This document shows, in pieces, positions 44,631 through 53,420 of a stretch of 64,000 bases of DNA; the first letter of the stretch is position 1, and the number at the start of each line of letters is the position of its first letter. The translations under genes were made by a program, and so were the position numbers. Origin of the DNA: DASVTR01 sp036387475 (lineage in GTDB: Bacteria; Acidobacteriota; Blastocatellia; Pyrinomonadales; Pyrinomonadaceae); contig DASVTR010000026.1 in NCBI GenBank assembly GCA_036387475.1, forward strand, positions 1-64,000. The letters are read 5' to 3'. Under the pieces are notes generated by a model. That model was not told the DNA's origin and did no database searches. It was given only the letters and a program-made list of their open reading frames with translations.

Positions 44631-46079
44631 TTATTGCACGGGGCGGGGGAAGCCTGCGGGGCTGCGGCGGCCCTGTTTGTCCACGGCGCGGACGCCGAAG
44701 AAGTAGTTGTCCTTGGACATTCCCTTCATGGTGTAAGTCGTCACGCTTCCAACCATACGTGCGTGCGTCCAGATGGGGGATGTTGTCTCGCGCCAGACGA
44801 TTTCATAGCCCGCGAGGTCTGGCTCTGTGTTCGCGGCCCACTTCAAATCCGTGTCGTTGGTCAAACGGCTGGTCACGATGCCGACTTGCTTCGGCACGGC
44901 GGGAGCGAGAGCGAGGCTGGCGAGAGATGCAGCGTTGATGCGCGCGACCTGCGCTATGTAATTGAAGTCGACGAACTGTGGCAGGTCGCCGTACTGCACG
45001 CCACCCTCTGTGCGTACGTTCTGGTGTTGATGACGATAGTCTTCGTTCGGTTCTGTGAAGCGCACGGCAGGGAAGCCGCGCTCCAAAAACGGAATATGGT
45101 CGCCGCCTCGCAGGTAACGGTCACGACGGTAAACCATCATCACCTTCATGCGTGGAACATAAGCTTCGCCAGCCTCTTTGATAAAGCGCGCGAGCTGGCG
45201 TGAAGCGGAATCGTTCTCGCCTCCAACCCCTCGGCGTACCCTCGCCTCAGCCTCAATCTCATTCGATGGCACGCCTTCGGAAAAGACGCGCACCGTCGAA
45301 GCATCGCGTACGCCGTTGCCGCCCACGGAGTTGCCAACGATGTCATTTGTGAACATCGCTTCGATGTCCAACTTCTTCTGCCGTGCCTGCTCAGCGAAGT
45401 AGGTCGAACCCAATAAGCCCTGCTCCTCGCCCGCTACCGCCATGAAGATAACCGTCGCGTCAAATTCGTACCTGGACATCACGCGGGCCATCTCTAAGAC
45501 AGCCGCGACGCCGGACGCATCGTCGTTTGCCCCCGGCGCATCGCACACGGCATCCGTCGGACTCGTACACATCGAATCATAGTGGCCGCTGACGACGTAG
45601 AGGCGATTCGCGGAAGCGTTCTGAGTGCCGCGCAGAGTGGCTACGACGTTCGTGATGGTCGTCGGCTGCGGGACGCGTCCCCTCGGCGGCGGCTGCGCTT
45701 CCTGTAAGTAAGACTGCTTCTCAACCGTCATGCGTCCGCCAGACTGCTCTGCGATGCGTTGAAACTCCGCATACAGCCAATCGCGCGCCGCGCCAATCCC
45801 GCGCGTCGGATTATCCTGCGCCGACAGAGTATTGCGCGTGCCAAAAGAGACGAGCGTGCGCACCGTGCGCTCTATCTTGCGCGCATCAATCTCTCGCACA
45901 ATCCGCGCAATCAACGCATCCCGCCCAACCCTCGACGAAGACGCCCCCGCACCCGCTCTACTTCGCCGCCCTCCGACACGCTCCTGCCCGTCCGCCATCG
46001 ACACCACTGCGCTCAACACAAATACCGCCCCCAACGCAAATCTTGCAGCACACACGCAGACCTCACGGAGCTTCCTCAT
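44631..46079 (-). CDS. secreted M28-family zinc peptidase with C-terminal Fn3-like domain
   Basis: A 482-residue protein. I chose ATG 46079, which puts a signal peptide (ARFALGAVFVLSAVVSMADG) at the start; longer frames read through repeat DNA. The M28 zinc site is visible: VVSGHYDSM, PGANDDASGVAAVLEMARVM, FMAVAGEEQGLLGSTYFAEQ and later HIPFLERGFPAVRFTE. A C-terminal fibronectin III-like part (about 390-482; DLAGYEIVWRETTSPIW, YFFGVRAVDKQGRRSPAG) follows. It is probably a periplasmic or extracellular aminopeptidase. The anti-sigma gene lies upstream, separated by a long palindrome. Confidence 0.88.
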   Translation of the reverse strand: MRKLREVCVCAARFALGAVFVLSAVVSMADGQERVGGRRSRAGAGASSSRVGRDALIARIVREIDARKIERTVRTLVSFGTRNTLSAQDNPTRGIGAARDWLYAEFQRIAEQSGGRMTVEKQSYLQEAQPPPRGRVPQPTTITNVVATLRGTQNASANRLYVVSGHYDSMCTSPTDAVCDAPGANDDASGVAAVLEMARVMSRYEFDATVIFMAVAGEEQGLLGSTYFAEQARQKKLDIEAMFTNDIVGNSVGGNGVRDASTVRVFSEGVPSNEIEAEARVRRGVGGENDSASRQLARFIKEAGEAYVPRMKVMMVYRRDRYLRGGDHIPFLERGFPAVRFTEPNEDYRHQHQNVRTEGGVQYGDLPQFVDFNYIAQVARINAASLASLALAPAVPKQVGIVTSRLTNDTDLKWAANTEPDLAGYEIVWRETTSPIWTHARMVGSVTTYTMKGMSKDNYFFGVRAVDKQGRRSPAGFPRPVQ

Positions 46080-46148
46080 CGTCGCGCACCCCTTATCAAT
46101 CGTCGGATGTAATGCTTGAAAGCAGAATACAGGAGTCAGAATCCAGAA

Positions 46149-46214
46149 GCCAGAAGAACAGAAAATCAGAAGAACGGCTTGCAGCCGATTATTCTGATTT
46201 TCTGTTCTTCTGGC
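46149..46214. repeat. long palindrome after the anti-sigma gene
   Basis: Twenty-three-base exact arms: GCCAGAAGAACAGAAAATCA... (46149-46171) and its complement (46192-46214), with a 20-base spacer that itself can fold (CGGCTTGCAGCCG). A related purine-rich stretch continues outside. It starts 17 bp from the anti-sigma stop codon. Confidence 0.75.
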
Positions 46215-46230
46215 TCCTGATTCCTGCTCT

Positions 46231-47562
46231 TTAGTAGATTCTGTACGCTCGCTTTTTCCAGACGAGGATGACGGTGCCGCCGAGTTGGTCTGCGATTGAT
46301 GCGATGCCGGGTTCGTCTGCGACGAGCGCGCGGTATTGTTCCGAGCCGCGCGCGACGTTGATGGTTGAGCGTGATGAATGATAAGCCGTGTCAACCCACG
46401 CGCCGCCCTGCCGCCGAAACTGTCGCCCGCCAGCGCTGCGAGTCTCCGCAGTCCCGTCATCCTTATAGGCTCGTCCCGCGGCTTCCGTGCTCGCTTGCCT
46501 GTCGGCAGACCTGCTCCTGCGCGCTGCCGGCCCTTCGCGCCTGCCGTTCTCCGCCTCGCGCTTCTTGTCATTCTGCGCACGGCTCTCAACTCCGTCAGTG
46601 GCGTAATTATTATTTTGCGTGCTGCGCGCAGGCGTCGCAGTCTTATTTCTTCCGAGACCGCCGACAGACCTCTGCGTTATCTCTTCCGTGGTAGTCACCT
46701 CAGCTTCTGCGGGAGCTTTGGCTGCCGGTGCAGTAGTGGTGACGGGCGGTGAAGGCGGCTGCGTCTTCGCCATCTCCACAGCTTCATCACGCTCGCTGCT
46801 GTCAGCCGTCGTATTTCCAATCACGCCGCCGGAAGCAGGCTGCTGCGGTTCGGCAGGCTTCGGCTCATTTTGCGGCATGGGCCTGTACTGGTCTGCCTCG
46901 CCGCCTTTCGGCTGCGCCGTTGGAGACGCGGCAGGGTTGACCTGGGGCGAATTATTAACAACTGCGCCGGAGTTCGCATTCTGTGAAGTTTCTCCGACGG
47001 GCGCGTCGGCTGTGCCTGTTGACGGCGTGTGAGCCTGTCGCTCTTCCCGCGCTATTTGTGACGTGGCAGAGGTGTTTTGCGACTGCTCATTCTGTGCAAC
47101 GAGGTCAGTGTTGCGCCGCCCGCGCATCGCAACAAGGGCGACGACAATCACCGCCGTCAACGCGAGAGCCGGAACACCGTAACGCAGCATCGGCGGCGCA
47201 AAGAGCGCAGCCAGCCACTCGCGCCATGAACGCGAAGGAGCGACCGTTTCCTTCGCGTGATCTGTGTTTGAGACAGGCGGCACGTTTGCCGCCAGCGTGA
47301 GCTTAGTCACCAATTGACGACACTCGTCGCAATCGGCGAGGTGCGACGCATAGCGCAAGCGCGTGGCATCGGACAAAGCTCCTTCAGCGTAAGCGTTCAT
47401 CTCGTCTGCATCCAGATGCAGGCCGCCAGCGCCCGGCAGAGCCGCGCTTTCATCCTCGCCTGCCCGGCGCGCGTGCTCTTCAATTGCAGGCGCAGCCGTG
47501 GCTTTGCGCCGCGCTTGACGACGCAGCAGACGGTCTATTTCTGTGTCCGATTCAAACTTCAT
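46231..47562 (-). CDS. zinc-finger anti-sigma factor with transmembrane segment
   Basis: A 443-residue protein. The N-terminal part has an anti-sigma zinc finger: HLDADEMNAYAEGALSDATR with HLADCDECRQLV (H-x3-C-x2-C). One transmembrane helix (LRYGVPALALTAVIVVALVA, about residues 125-145) follows. The rest is a low-complexity, Thr/Ala/Pro/Gln-rich periplasmic region with a folded end (GIASIADQLGGTVILVWKKR). It probably holds the sigma factor encoded 99 bp upstream until an envelope signal is sensed. The signal is unknown. Confidence 0.82.
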   Translation of the reverse strand: MKFESDTEIDRLLRRQARRKATAAPAIEEHARRAGEDESAALPGAGGLHLDADEMNAYAEGALSDATRLRYASHLADCDECRQLVTKLTLAANVPPVSNTDHAKETVAPSRSWREWLAALFAPPMLRYGVPALALTAVIVVALVAMRGRRNTDLVAQNEQSQNTSATSQIAREERQAHTPSTGTADAPVGETSQNANSGAVVNNSPQVNPAASPTAQPKGGEADQYRPMPQNEPKPAEPQQPASGGVIGNTTADSSERDEAVEMAKTQPPSPPVTTTAPAAKAPAEAEVTTTEEITQRSVGGLGRNKTATPARSTQNNNYATDGVESRAQNDKKREAENGRREGPAARRSRSADRQASTEAAGRAYKDDGTAETRSAGGRQFRRQGGAWVDTAYHSSRSTINVARGSEQYRALVADEPGIASIADQLGGTVILVWKKRAYRIY

Positions 47563-47660
47563 TTGATTAAAACGTCCGGCATACTTGCTGCCCCATGTGA
47601 CCAGCTTAAGAACGAAAGAACACCCTTTTGCTTGCGGTCTCTACGCCATCCTTCCTCAAA

Positions 47661-48617
47661 CTATTCGCCGTGCGAAGAATGCTTCTCACCGGCGACGGTT
47701 TCCGTCGTCAACATTAATTCCAAATCGGAGTCCAGATGCGCGGCGGCTTCTGAGAGCGAACGCGTTGTCTCACTTTGCGTCCAGCCGTGCTCTTTAATGA
47801 GAATCGCTTCGACGCGCCGCCGCACCTCCGCGTGCACACGCGTTAAGCGGCGGCTGGCGGTCGCTTCGTGAACGCCGAGCACCGCTCCCGCTTCGCGCAG
47901 ACGCAGGCCGTCGAAATAGTAGAGCTTGACGAGCAAGCGGTCTTCCGCCTCCAACTCGCCGAGAGCCAACGCCAGCGCCGCTTCGACATCTCGCGCCGCG
48001 CGATTTTCCGAGAGCGCGTGTTCGGGATCGGGCGCGCTTGAAGTGGCGCTGAATGATACGTCGCCCGCGTGCGAGTCGCGCGCGAGACGATCAAAGTCCG
48101 CGTCCTCTTCTGTCTGCACAAGTCGTGCGCTCTTGCGGTGCTGGTCAATCGCAAGTTGTCCGACGACGGCGCGCAGCCAGCCGCCCAAGCTTCCGCGCCC
48201 GGAATAATAAGCGATCTTACCGGCGGGCCTGCCGTCCTCACGCACGCGCAAACCGTGCAACTCGGCCCAGATGGATTGGGCCAAGTCTTCGGCGGCATCC
48301 TCATTGGGCGCAGCAGAGCGCGCAGCCGAACGCACAGTCGCACCGTATCGCTCGACCAAGTCGCTCCAGGCCGTCTGGTCACCGCGTTCGCACGCCACAA
48401 TCAAGCACAAATCATCGGCGTGCAGCGCGTCAAGAAATTCGTTGACGGCTGCCTCCGAAGCCTCAGGCTCAGCCGAGAGCAGGTACTTCTCAAGCGCTGC
48501 GCGGGCGCGCGGCAGCAGCGCTTCAAGTGTCAGCGCACGCGCATCCGATGCACGCGCCAGTAAACGAGCCGTGCCTGCGGCGATCAGCTTTTCCGTTTGT
48601 TCGTTTCTCTGGGTCAC
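47661..48617 (-). CDS. ECF-type sigma factor
   Basis: A 318-residue protein with start chosen at GTG 48617; an earlier start would add a disordered stretch. Region 2 is visible (LVERYGATVRSAARSAAPNE, EDLAQSIWAELHGL) and region 4 as a helix-turn-helix (RLLVKLYYFDGLRLREAGAV, LGVHEATASRRLTRV). The linker is longer than usual for ECF factors, and an additional helical N-terminus precedes region 2. It is paired with the anti-sigma gene 99 bp downstream. The promoter it recognises is not apparent in this window. Confidence 0.8.
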   Translation of the reverse strand: MTQRNEQTEKLIAAGTARLLARASDARALTLEALLPRARAALEKYLLSAEPEASEAAVNEFLDALHADDLCLIVACERGDQTAWSDLVERYGATVRSAARSAAPNEDAAEDLAQSIWAELHGLRVREDGRPAGKIAYYSGRGSLGGWLRAVVGQLAIDQHRKSARLVQTEEDADFDRLARDSHAGDVSFSATSSAPDPEHALSENRAARDVEAALALALGELEAEDRLLVKLYYFDGLRLREAGAVLGVHEATASRRLTRVHAEVRRRVEAILIKEHGWTQSETTRSLSEAAAHLDSDLELMLTTETVAGEKHSSHGE

Positions 48618-48990
48618 GGGGGCGTACCGAGTCTTCGCGTGCTGGATGAATCCTATGCTATCACGAACCGGCCTTTTTCCGGCTGATCTTAAAGTACAGG
48701 GAAGAGAATTGAGCGCGCTGGCGCGCACGTGCTTTCTCAACGCTTTAAGCGCGGCGACCGGCAAACTCAAAGCGCAGGGCCGCAACTCCCCTTAGATGTT
48801 GAAGTATGGGTGCAGGATGATGTAGGATGCACGAAATTATACGCATCTGCACGCAATCGTCCGTATTCTGAGTTAACGATTAAGACCCGTTCGATGAGGT
48901 CTTTCAAAAATGACAACCCGTTCCCCGTTCATCGCATCTTATTCAGGCTCTTCATTTAGGGGGCTTGATATTCTTGGGAGGGATCGCTCA
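48618..48990. other. intergenic region between the sigma gene and the TPR gene
   Basis: About 370 bp between divergent genes, presumably carrying their promoters. No clear -35/-10 pair can be singled out, and no repeat or RNA structure is visible. Confidence 0.35.
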
Positions 48991-50340
48991 ATGAATCGCA
49001 AACATTTTTTCTTTTCTCTGGCGGCTGTCGCTCTGCTGCTCTTGAGCACTGTGTTGGCCTCGGCACAGACCGGGCAACTGCGCGGTCAGGTGATGATGGT
49101 TGGAGCTGATGGTAAGGAAGTCCCTGTGGCTGGCGCGCAAGTTGACGTTTACCGCACGGACGTGTCCGCGAAATACAATACCAAGACGGATAAGAAAGGC
49201 AACTTCGTGTTTGCCGGGCTGCCCTACGTCGGCGAATACGTCATTGCCGCCAGCGGCGCGGATGCGCGGCCCGATACTCTTTCAGGCGTCAAGGTCGGGC
49301 GCGAGGGCGAATACAAGTTGATTCTACGTCCGGGGGACGGCAGGCGTCTGACCGAAGACGAAGTGAGAGGAATGGCAAAGAGCGCCCCGGCAACTTCCGG
49401 TGGCGGTGGCGGCAAACCGGCGGGCGAAAGTGCAGAAGACCGCAAAAAGCGTGAGGAATTGGAAGCCAAGAACGCCGAAATAGCTGCTGCCAACGCCAAG
49501 AACCAGAAGATTAACGAGGTTATCAGCCGTACGTTCAAGATGGGCAATGATGCTCTCAATCTTGGTAGCGAAGCCTCGAAGGTAAAGAGAAGTGAAGAAG
49601 CCATTGCCCAGTACAGCACGGCTATTACTCATTATAGCGAGGGTATCTCGGCTGACCCGGAACAGCCCGCTCTCCTGACGAACAGATCAATTGCCTACAG
49701 GGCACGCGGCGTTGAGCGGTTCAACACGGCGGTTCAATCCAAAGACGACGCGGTTAAAAATTCCAGCATGGAAGGGGCCAAAAAAGATTTCAAGGACGCG
49801 GTTGATTCTGCCGAACAGGCCGTGAAGCTGCTCAAAGCCCAAACCGCTCCGACCGAGCAGGCTGCGCTCAATGGCTACAATGCAAATAAGCTGGCGGCTT
49901 TAGCCGCGCGTGCCGAAGCGATGCGCCTCTTCGTCTCCAAGACTGACCAATCGCAGGCGGACGCCGGAATCGCCGCCTATGAAGAGTACATTGCAGCCGA
50001 AACCAATGCCGAGAAAAAATCCAAGGCGCAGTTGGACGAGGCCAAAATGCTGTTCGAGGCGAACGTCTTCGACAAGGCTGTGACCGAATACCAGAAGATT
50101 CTGACCACTAATCCAGACAACGTTGATGCGCTCGTCTACGCCGGACTCTCGCTCATCAACATAGGCTACTCGACCAACAACAAGGCCAAATTCCAGGAGG
50201 GAGCAAATTACCTGCAACAATTTGTGGATAAAGCTCCTGAGGGGCATTCTCTGAAGGCTGACGCGAAGGCCGTGCTGGAAAACATCAAAGCCCAGCAAAA
50301 TATCAAGCCGGAGAAGCCCGCCAGAGGTCGCCGGGGCTAA
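48991..50340 (+). CDS. secreted carboxypeptidase-regulatory-domain and TPR protein
   Basis: A 449-residue protein; ATG 48991 follows GGGAGG by nine bases, a strong site. A signal peptide (residues 1-25, ending SAQT) is followed by a carboxypeptidase-regulatory/CNA-B-like beta domain (about 28-115; GQLRGQVMMVGADGKEVPV, NFVFAGLPYVGEYVI). Then comes a charged linker and TPR units (about 180-440; AIAQYSTAITHYSEGISADP, FDKAVTEYQKILTTNPDNVD). It is probably periplasmic and contacts other proteins or glycans. It is common in Acidobacteriota-type genomes. A terminator follows. Confidence 0.8.
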   Translation: MNRKHFFFSLAAVALLLLSTVLASAQTGQLRGQVMMVGADGKEVPVAGAQVDVYRTDVSAKYNTKTDKKGNFVFAGLPYVGEYVIAASGADARPDTLSGVKVGREGEYKLILRPGDGRRLTEDEVRGMAKSAPATSGGGGGKPAGESAEDRKKREELEAKNAEIAAANAKNQKINEVISRTFKMGNDALNLGSEASKVKRSEEAIAQYSTAITHYSEGISADPEQPALLTNRSIAYRARGVERFNTAVQSKDDAVKNSSMEGAKKDFKDAVDSAEQAVKLLKAQTAPTEQAALNGYNANKLAALAARAEAMRLFVSKTDQSQADAGIAAYEEYIAAETNAEKKSKAQLDEAKMLFEANVFDKAVTEYQKILTTNPDNVDALVYAGLSLINIGYSTNNKAKFQEGANYLQQFVDKAPEGHSLKADAKAVLENIKAQQNIKPEKPARGRRG

Positions 50341-50370
50341 TTCTTCAAATCCCGTAACTCCTTAACTAAC

Positions 50371-50413
50371 AAGGGCCGTGCTCTTTGAGATGTCATCTCA
50401 GGAGCGCGGCCTT
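50371..50413 (+). terminator. Rho-independent terminator
   Basis: AAGGGCCGTGCTC (50371-50383) pairs with GAGCGCGGCCTT (50402-50413), with a TGAGATG/CATCTCA inner stem and a T-containing tail. It ends the TPR gene transcript. Confidence 0.78.
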
Positions 50414-50445
50414 TGCGCGTCAATCTGACCGGTTAAATTATCATC

Positions 50446-50475
50446 TTGACACCCGCTTGGGTTAAACGATAATAT
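50446..50475 (+). promoter_or_regulatory. sigma-70-type promoter of the pilB operon
   Basis: TTGACA (50446-50451), an 18-base spacer and TAATAT (50470-50475), with pilB starting about 130 bases later. The long leader may carry regulation, but no known riboswitch is recognised. Confidence 0.8.
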
Positions 50476-50612
50476 GCCAAGTGCAACGATGCTAAACATC
50501 GTTTGCCTTGCGCGGTGCGTGTCTCTTTTTTACGCCAATCACTCTTGGGTCATCCGCCGTCAACACCCCTTCCTTTTGAAATGTTTCACAGCTAAATGGG
50601 ACTTCAGAAACG

Positions 50613-52436
50613 ATGTCAGCCAAATTAGGCGAAATTCTCGTCCGTGAAAACCTACTGACTCCTCAGCAATTGCGCGAAGCCCTCGATTACCAGCGCGAGC
50701 ATGGCGGTCGTCTCGGCTTCAACCTCGTCAAGCTAGGATTAGTCTCCGACGACACGATTACGACCGTGCTCTCAAGGCAATACGGCGTCCCGTCCGTCAA
50801 TCTTGAGTTGTTCGATATTGACGATTCTGTCATTCGCCTGATTCCGCAGGAGGTGGCGCAGAAGTATTTTGTCTTGCCGCTCTCGCGCGTCGGGGCGACT
50901 TTGACGCTGGCGATGGTTGACCCGACCAACGTCTTCGCGATGGACGACATAAAGTTTATGACGGGCCTGAATATCGAACCCGTAGTCGTCTCGGAAGCGA
51001 GCGTGCAGGAAGCCATCACAAAGTATTACCAGATTTCGCGCGAGATTGAACTAGCAGCGGAGGCAGAGGTTGTCGTCGAAGGGATGAACGGCAACGGTAA
51101 AGGCTACAACGGCAATGGCAACGGACACAACAGCATCACGAACGCCGACCTTGCTTCGCTGGGCGCGTTTGATTTCAACCCTTCTGACGATGCCGCAGAT
51201 AATCTTGAGGTCATAGAGGATAACGAGGAGATAGACCTTTCCAGCCTGGCGCGCATGAGCGAAGATGCGCCCGTCGTGCGTCTCGTCAACGTGTTGATGG
51301 TTGACGCGCTTCGTCGCGGCGCTTCGGACATACACATCGAGCCTTACGAAAAAGAACTGCGCATTCGCTTCCGCATTGACGGCGTGCTCTACGACGTGAT
51401 GCACCCGCCTTTGAAGATGAGAGACGCACTCATCTCGCGCCTCAAGATCATGTCCAAGCTGGACATTTCTGAAAAGCGTCTGCCGCAGGACGGTCGCATC
51501 AAGATCAAGGTCAAAGTCGAAGCACGCTCGCGCGAATTGGACTTCCGCGTCTCCACCCTGCCTACTCTCTTCGGCGAAAAGGTCGTGCTCCGCCTGCTCG
51601 ACAAAGAAAACCTGATGCTTGACATGACGAAGCTCGGCTTTGAGCCGGAATCACTCGTCAAGTTTCAGCGCAACATCTCGCGACCCTATGGCATGGTGCT
51701 CGTCACCGGGCCAACCGGCTCAGGTAAGACCAACACGCTCTACTCCGCGCTGCAATCTTTGAACACGACCCAGACCAACATCATGACGGCTGAAGACCCG
51801 GTTGAGTTTAACCTCGCGGGCATCAATCAGGTGCAGATGAAGGAGCAGATCGGGTTGAACTTTGCTGCCGCCCTGCGCTCCTTCCTGCGTCAGGACCCGA
51901 ACATCATCCTCGTCGGCGAAGTCCGCGACTTCGAGACCGCCGAAATCGCCATCAAGGCCGCGCTCACGGGCCACCTGGTCCTCTCAACGCTGCACACCAA
52001 CGACGCGCCTTCCACCATCTCGCGTCTGATGAACATGGGTATAGAGCCTTTTCTGGTTGCCACTTCCGTCAACCTGATTCAGGCGCAGCGACTCATCCGC
52101 CGCGTTTGTAAAGACTGTAAGACGGAACATCAGATGCCGCCCGAAGCCTTAATCGAAGTCGGCTTCACCAAAGAAGAATCGCAACAGATGAAGACCTATA
52201 AGGGTAAGGGCTGCCAGACCTGCAATAACACCGGCTACAAGGGCCGCGTCGGGCTTTACGAAGTGATGGAAGTGACAGACGAGATACGCGAGTTAATTCT
52301 CATCGGCGCATCGGCCTTGGAGTTGCGCAAGAAGGCCATCGACGACGGGATGATTACGCTGCGCGAATCCGGTCTGCACAAGATACGAAACGGAATTACC
52401 ACCATCGAAGAAGTCGTGCGGGAAACGGTGGCCTGA
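50613..52436 (+). CDS. pilB: type IV pilus extension ATPase
   Basis: A 607-residue GspE/PilB ATPase. The N-terminal MshEN domain (about residues 1-140; KLGEILVRENLLTPQQLREA, LSRQYGVPSVNLELFDIDD) can bind cyclic di-GMP in relatives. An Asn/Gly-rich linker (NGNGKGYNGNGNG) follows. The ATPase core has Walker A GPTGSGKTN, an Asp box AEDPVEF, Walker B IILVGEVRDFETAEIA and His box HLVLSTLHTNDA. A zinc element (CKDCKTE, CQTCNNT) sits near the C-terminus. PilB powers pilin polymerisation. It is the first gene of the pil cluster, with a strong promoter upstream. Confidence 0.95.
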   Translation: MSAKLGEILVRENLLTPQQLREALDYQREHGGRLGFNLVKLGLVSDDTITTVLSRQYGVPSVNLELFDIDDSVIRLIPQEVAQKYFVLPLSRVGATLTLAMVDPTNVFAMDDIKFMTGLNIEPVVVSEASVQEAITKYYQISREIELAAEAEVVVEGMNGNGKGYNGNGNGHNSITNADLASLGAFDFNPSDDAADNLEVIEDNEEIDLSSLARMSEDAPVVRLVNVLMVDALRRGASDIHIEPYEKELRIRFRIDGVLYDVMHPPLKMRDALISRLKIMSKLDISEKRLPQDGRIKIKVKVEARSRELDFRVSTLPTLFGEKVVLRLLDKENLMLDMTKLGFEPESLVKFQRNISRPYGMVLVTGPTGSGKTNTLYSALQSLNTTQTNIMTAEDPVEFNLAGINQVQMKEQIGLNFAAALRSFLRQDPNIILVGEVRDFETAEIAIKAALTGHLVLSTLHTNDAPSTISRLMNMGIEPFLVATSVNLIQAQRLIRRVCKDCKTEHQMPPEALIEVGFTKEESQQMKTYKGKGCQTCNNTGYKGRVGLYEVMEVTDEIRELILIGASALELRKKAIDDGMITLRESGLHKIRNGITTIEEVVRETVA

Positions 52437-52453
52437 GGGAGCAAGAAAAAATT

Positions 52454-53314
52454 ATGCGTCGCGTTGCCGCTTTAGTGCTGGCCGTCATGTTCTCAATCTC
52501 GATTGTGCTGCCGCTGGTTGATTCTTCGGCGCACCGCAGTGGTCGTTCTTCGATCAGCCGCCGTCATCGCAAAGCTCGGCACTCGCGCGCGTGGTGGCGA
52601 CGCTATCGCGCGCGCCTAAAGCGCCAGCGTGAAGCGCTCGCGCGCCGCCGCGAAGCCCTCTCACGCCGTCGCGCTCTGGCCGCGCAACAGCACAACAACA
52701 ATAACTTGCCCGCTGCCGACATAGAGCGTCCGGTACAGATAAACGCGGCGCTGCCGGTTGGCAGCCGCGCCAACGATTCGCGTAGCTCTACCGACGCGCG
52801 TCACTCTTCAAACATACTGTTACAGCCAGCGCTCAAGAGCACGACGCCCGTCGTCATTAATGGTCAGACGCAGTTTCGTCTCTTCGCACAGAACGGCCAA
52901 GCCGTGGGCCAGGCATCGCTCGCGCCCGTTACGAACGCAAGCCCGAATAGCGTGAGCGCGATGAATGCCAGAACGCAGCGTCGCCAACTCGCGGGCGTGC
53001 CGTTCGCAGATTTGCGTCGGCAGGTCATCGAAAAAATGATTGCGGGCAACGGTTGGGTCGTCAACGATATGGAGCGCGAGATCAACGGTCGCCGCGTCTT
53101 CATCGTGATTGCGCAAACCGCCGCCTCCGATGATGGCCGGACGAAAGCAGAAACGTGGAACTTTTATTTCACGGAGATTGATGGACGCATTTATAGCCTG
53201 ACGGCCCACTCGCCGCTCGATTCCGTTGAGCAGATGGCTGCCGAATCTGAAAAGGTGATCGCCACCCTGCCGACGAGCAATCGCTCGGTGCTCGCAACCG
53301 GAGCCAACCGCTAA
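52454..53314 (+). CDS. secreted Arg-rich protein of unknown function
   Basis: A 286-residue protein beginning 18 bp after pilB. It has a signal peptide (residues 1-25, ending SSAH) and then a very Arg/Ala-rich part (about 30-80) with His, probably binding polyanions or peptidoglycan. A folded C-terminal domain follows (about 180-286; DLRRQVIEKMIAGNGWVVND, FYFTEIDGRIYSLTAHSPLD). I recognise no family. The same end pattern (a domain ending with a short strand before a tail) recurs in the secreted protein between pilT and pilC. Its position suggests a pilus- or envelope-related role. Confidence 0.65.
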   Translation: MRRVAALVLAVMFSISIVLPLVDSSAHRSGRSSISRRHRKARHSRAWWRRYRARLKRQREALARRREALSRRRALAAQQHNNNNLPAADIERPVQINAALPVGSRANDSRSSTDARHSSNILLQPALKSTTPVVINGQTQFRLFAQNGQAVGQASLAPVTNASPNSVSAMNARTQRRQLAGVPFADLRRQVIEKMIAGNGWVVNDMEREINGRRVFIVIAQTAASDDGRTKAETWNFYFTEIDGRIYSLTAHSPLDSVEQMAAESEKVIATLPTSNRSVLATGANR

Positions 53315-53420
53315 ACACAATTGCTCTTAAACGCATCACGCCACCGCCCCTTCTGAGACGGCACGCTAGCAACCTGTATAACCCCCCGCGTTAAAGACTC
53401 ACAGGAGAGAGAAAAATCCT

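Noticed and set aside
44157..45203. 348-codon open frame across the second 21-bp array and the M28 gene region
   Set aside because: It is open because the repeat period is a multiple of three and then runs antisense to the peptidase gene; there is no ribosome-binding site.
46080..46589. 170-residue N-terminal extension of the M28 peptidase
   Set aside because: It reads through the long palindrome into the anti-sigma gene region; the signal peptide fits ATG 46079.
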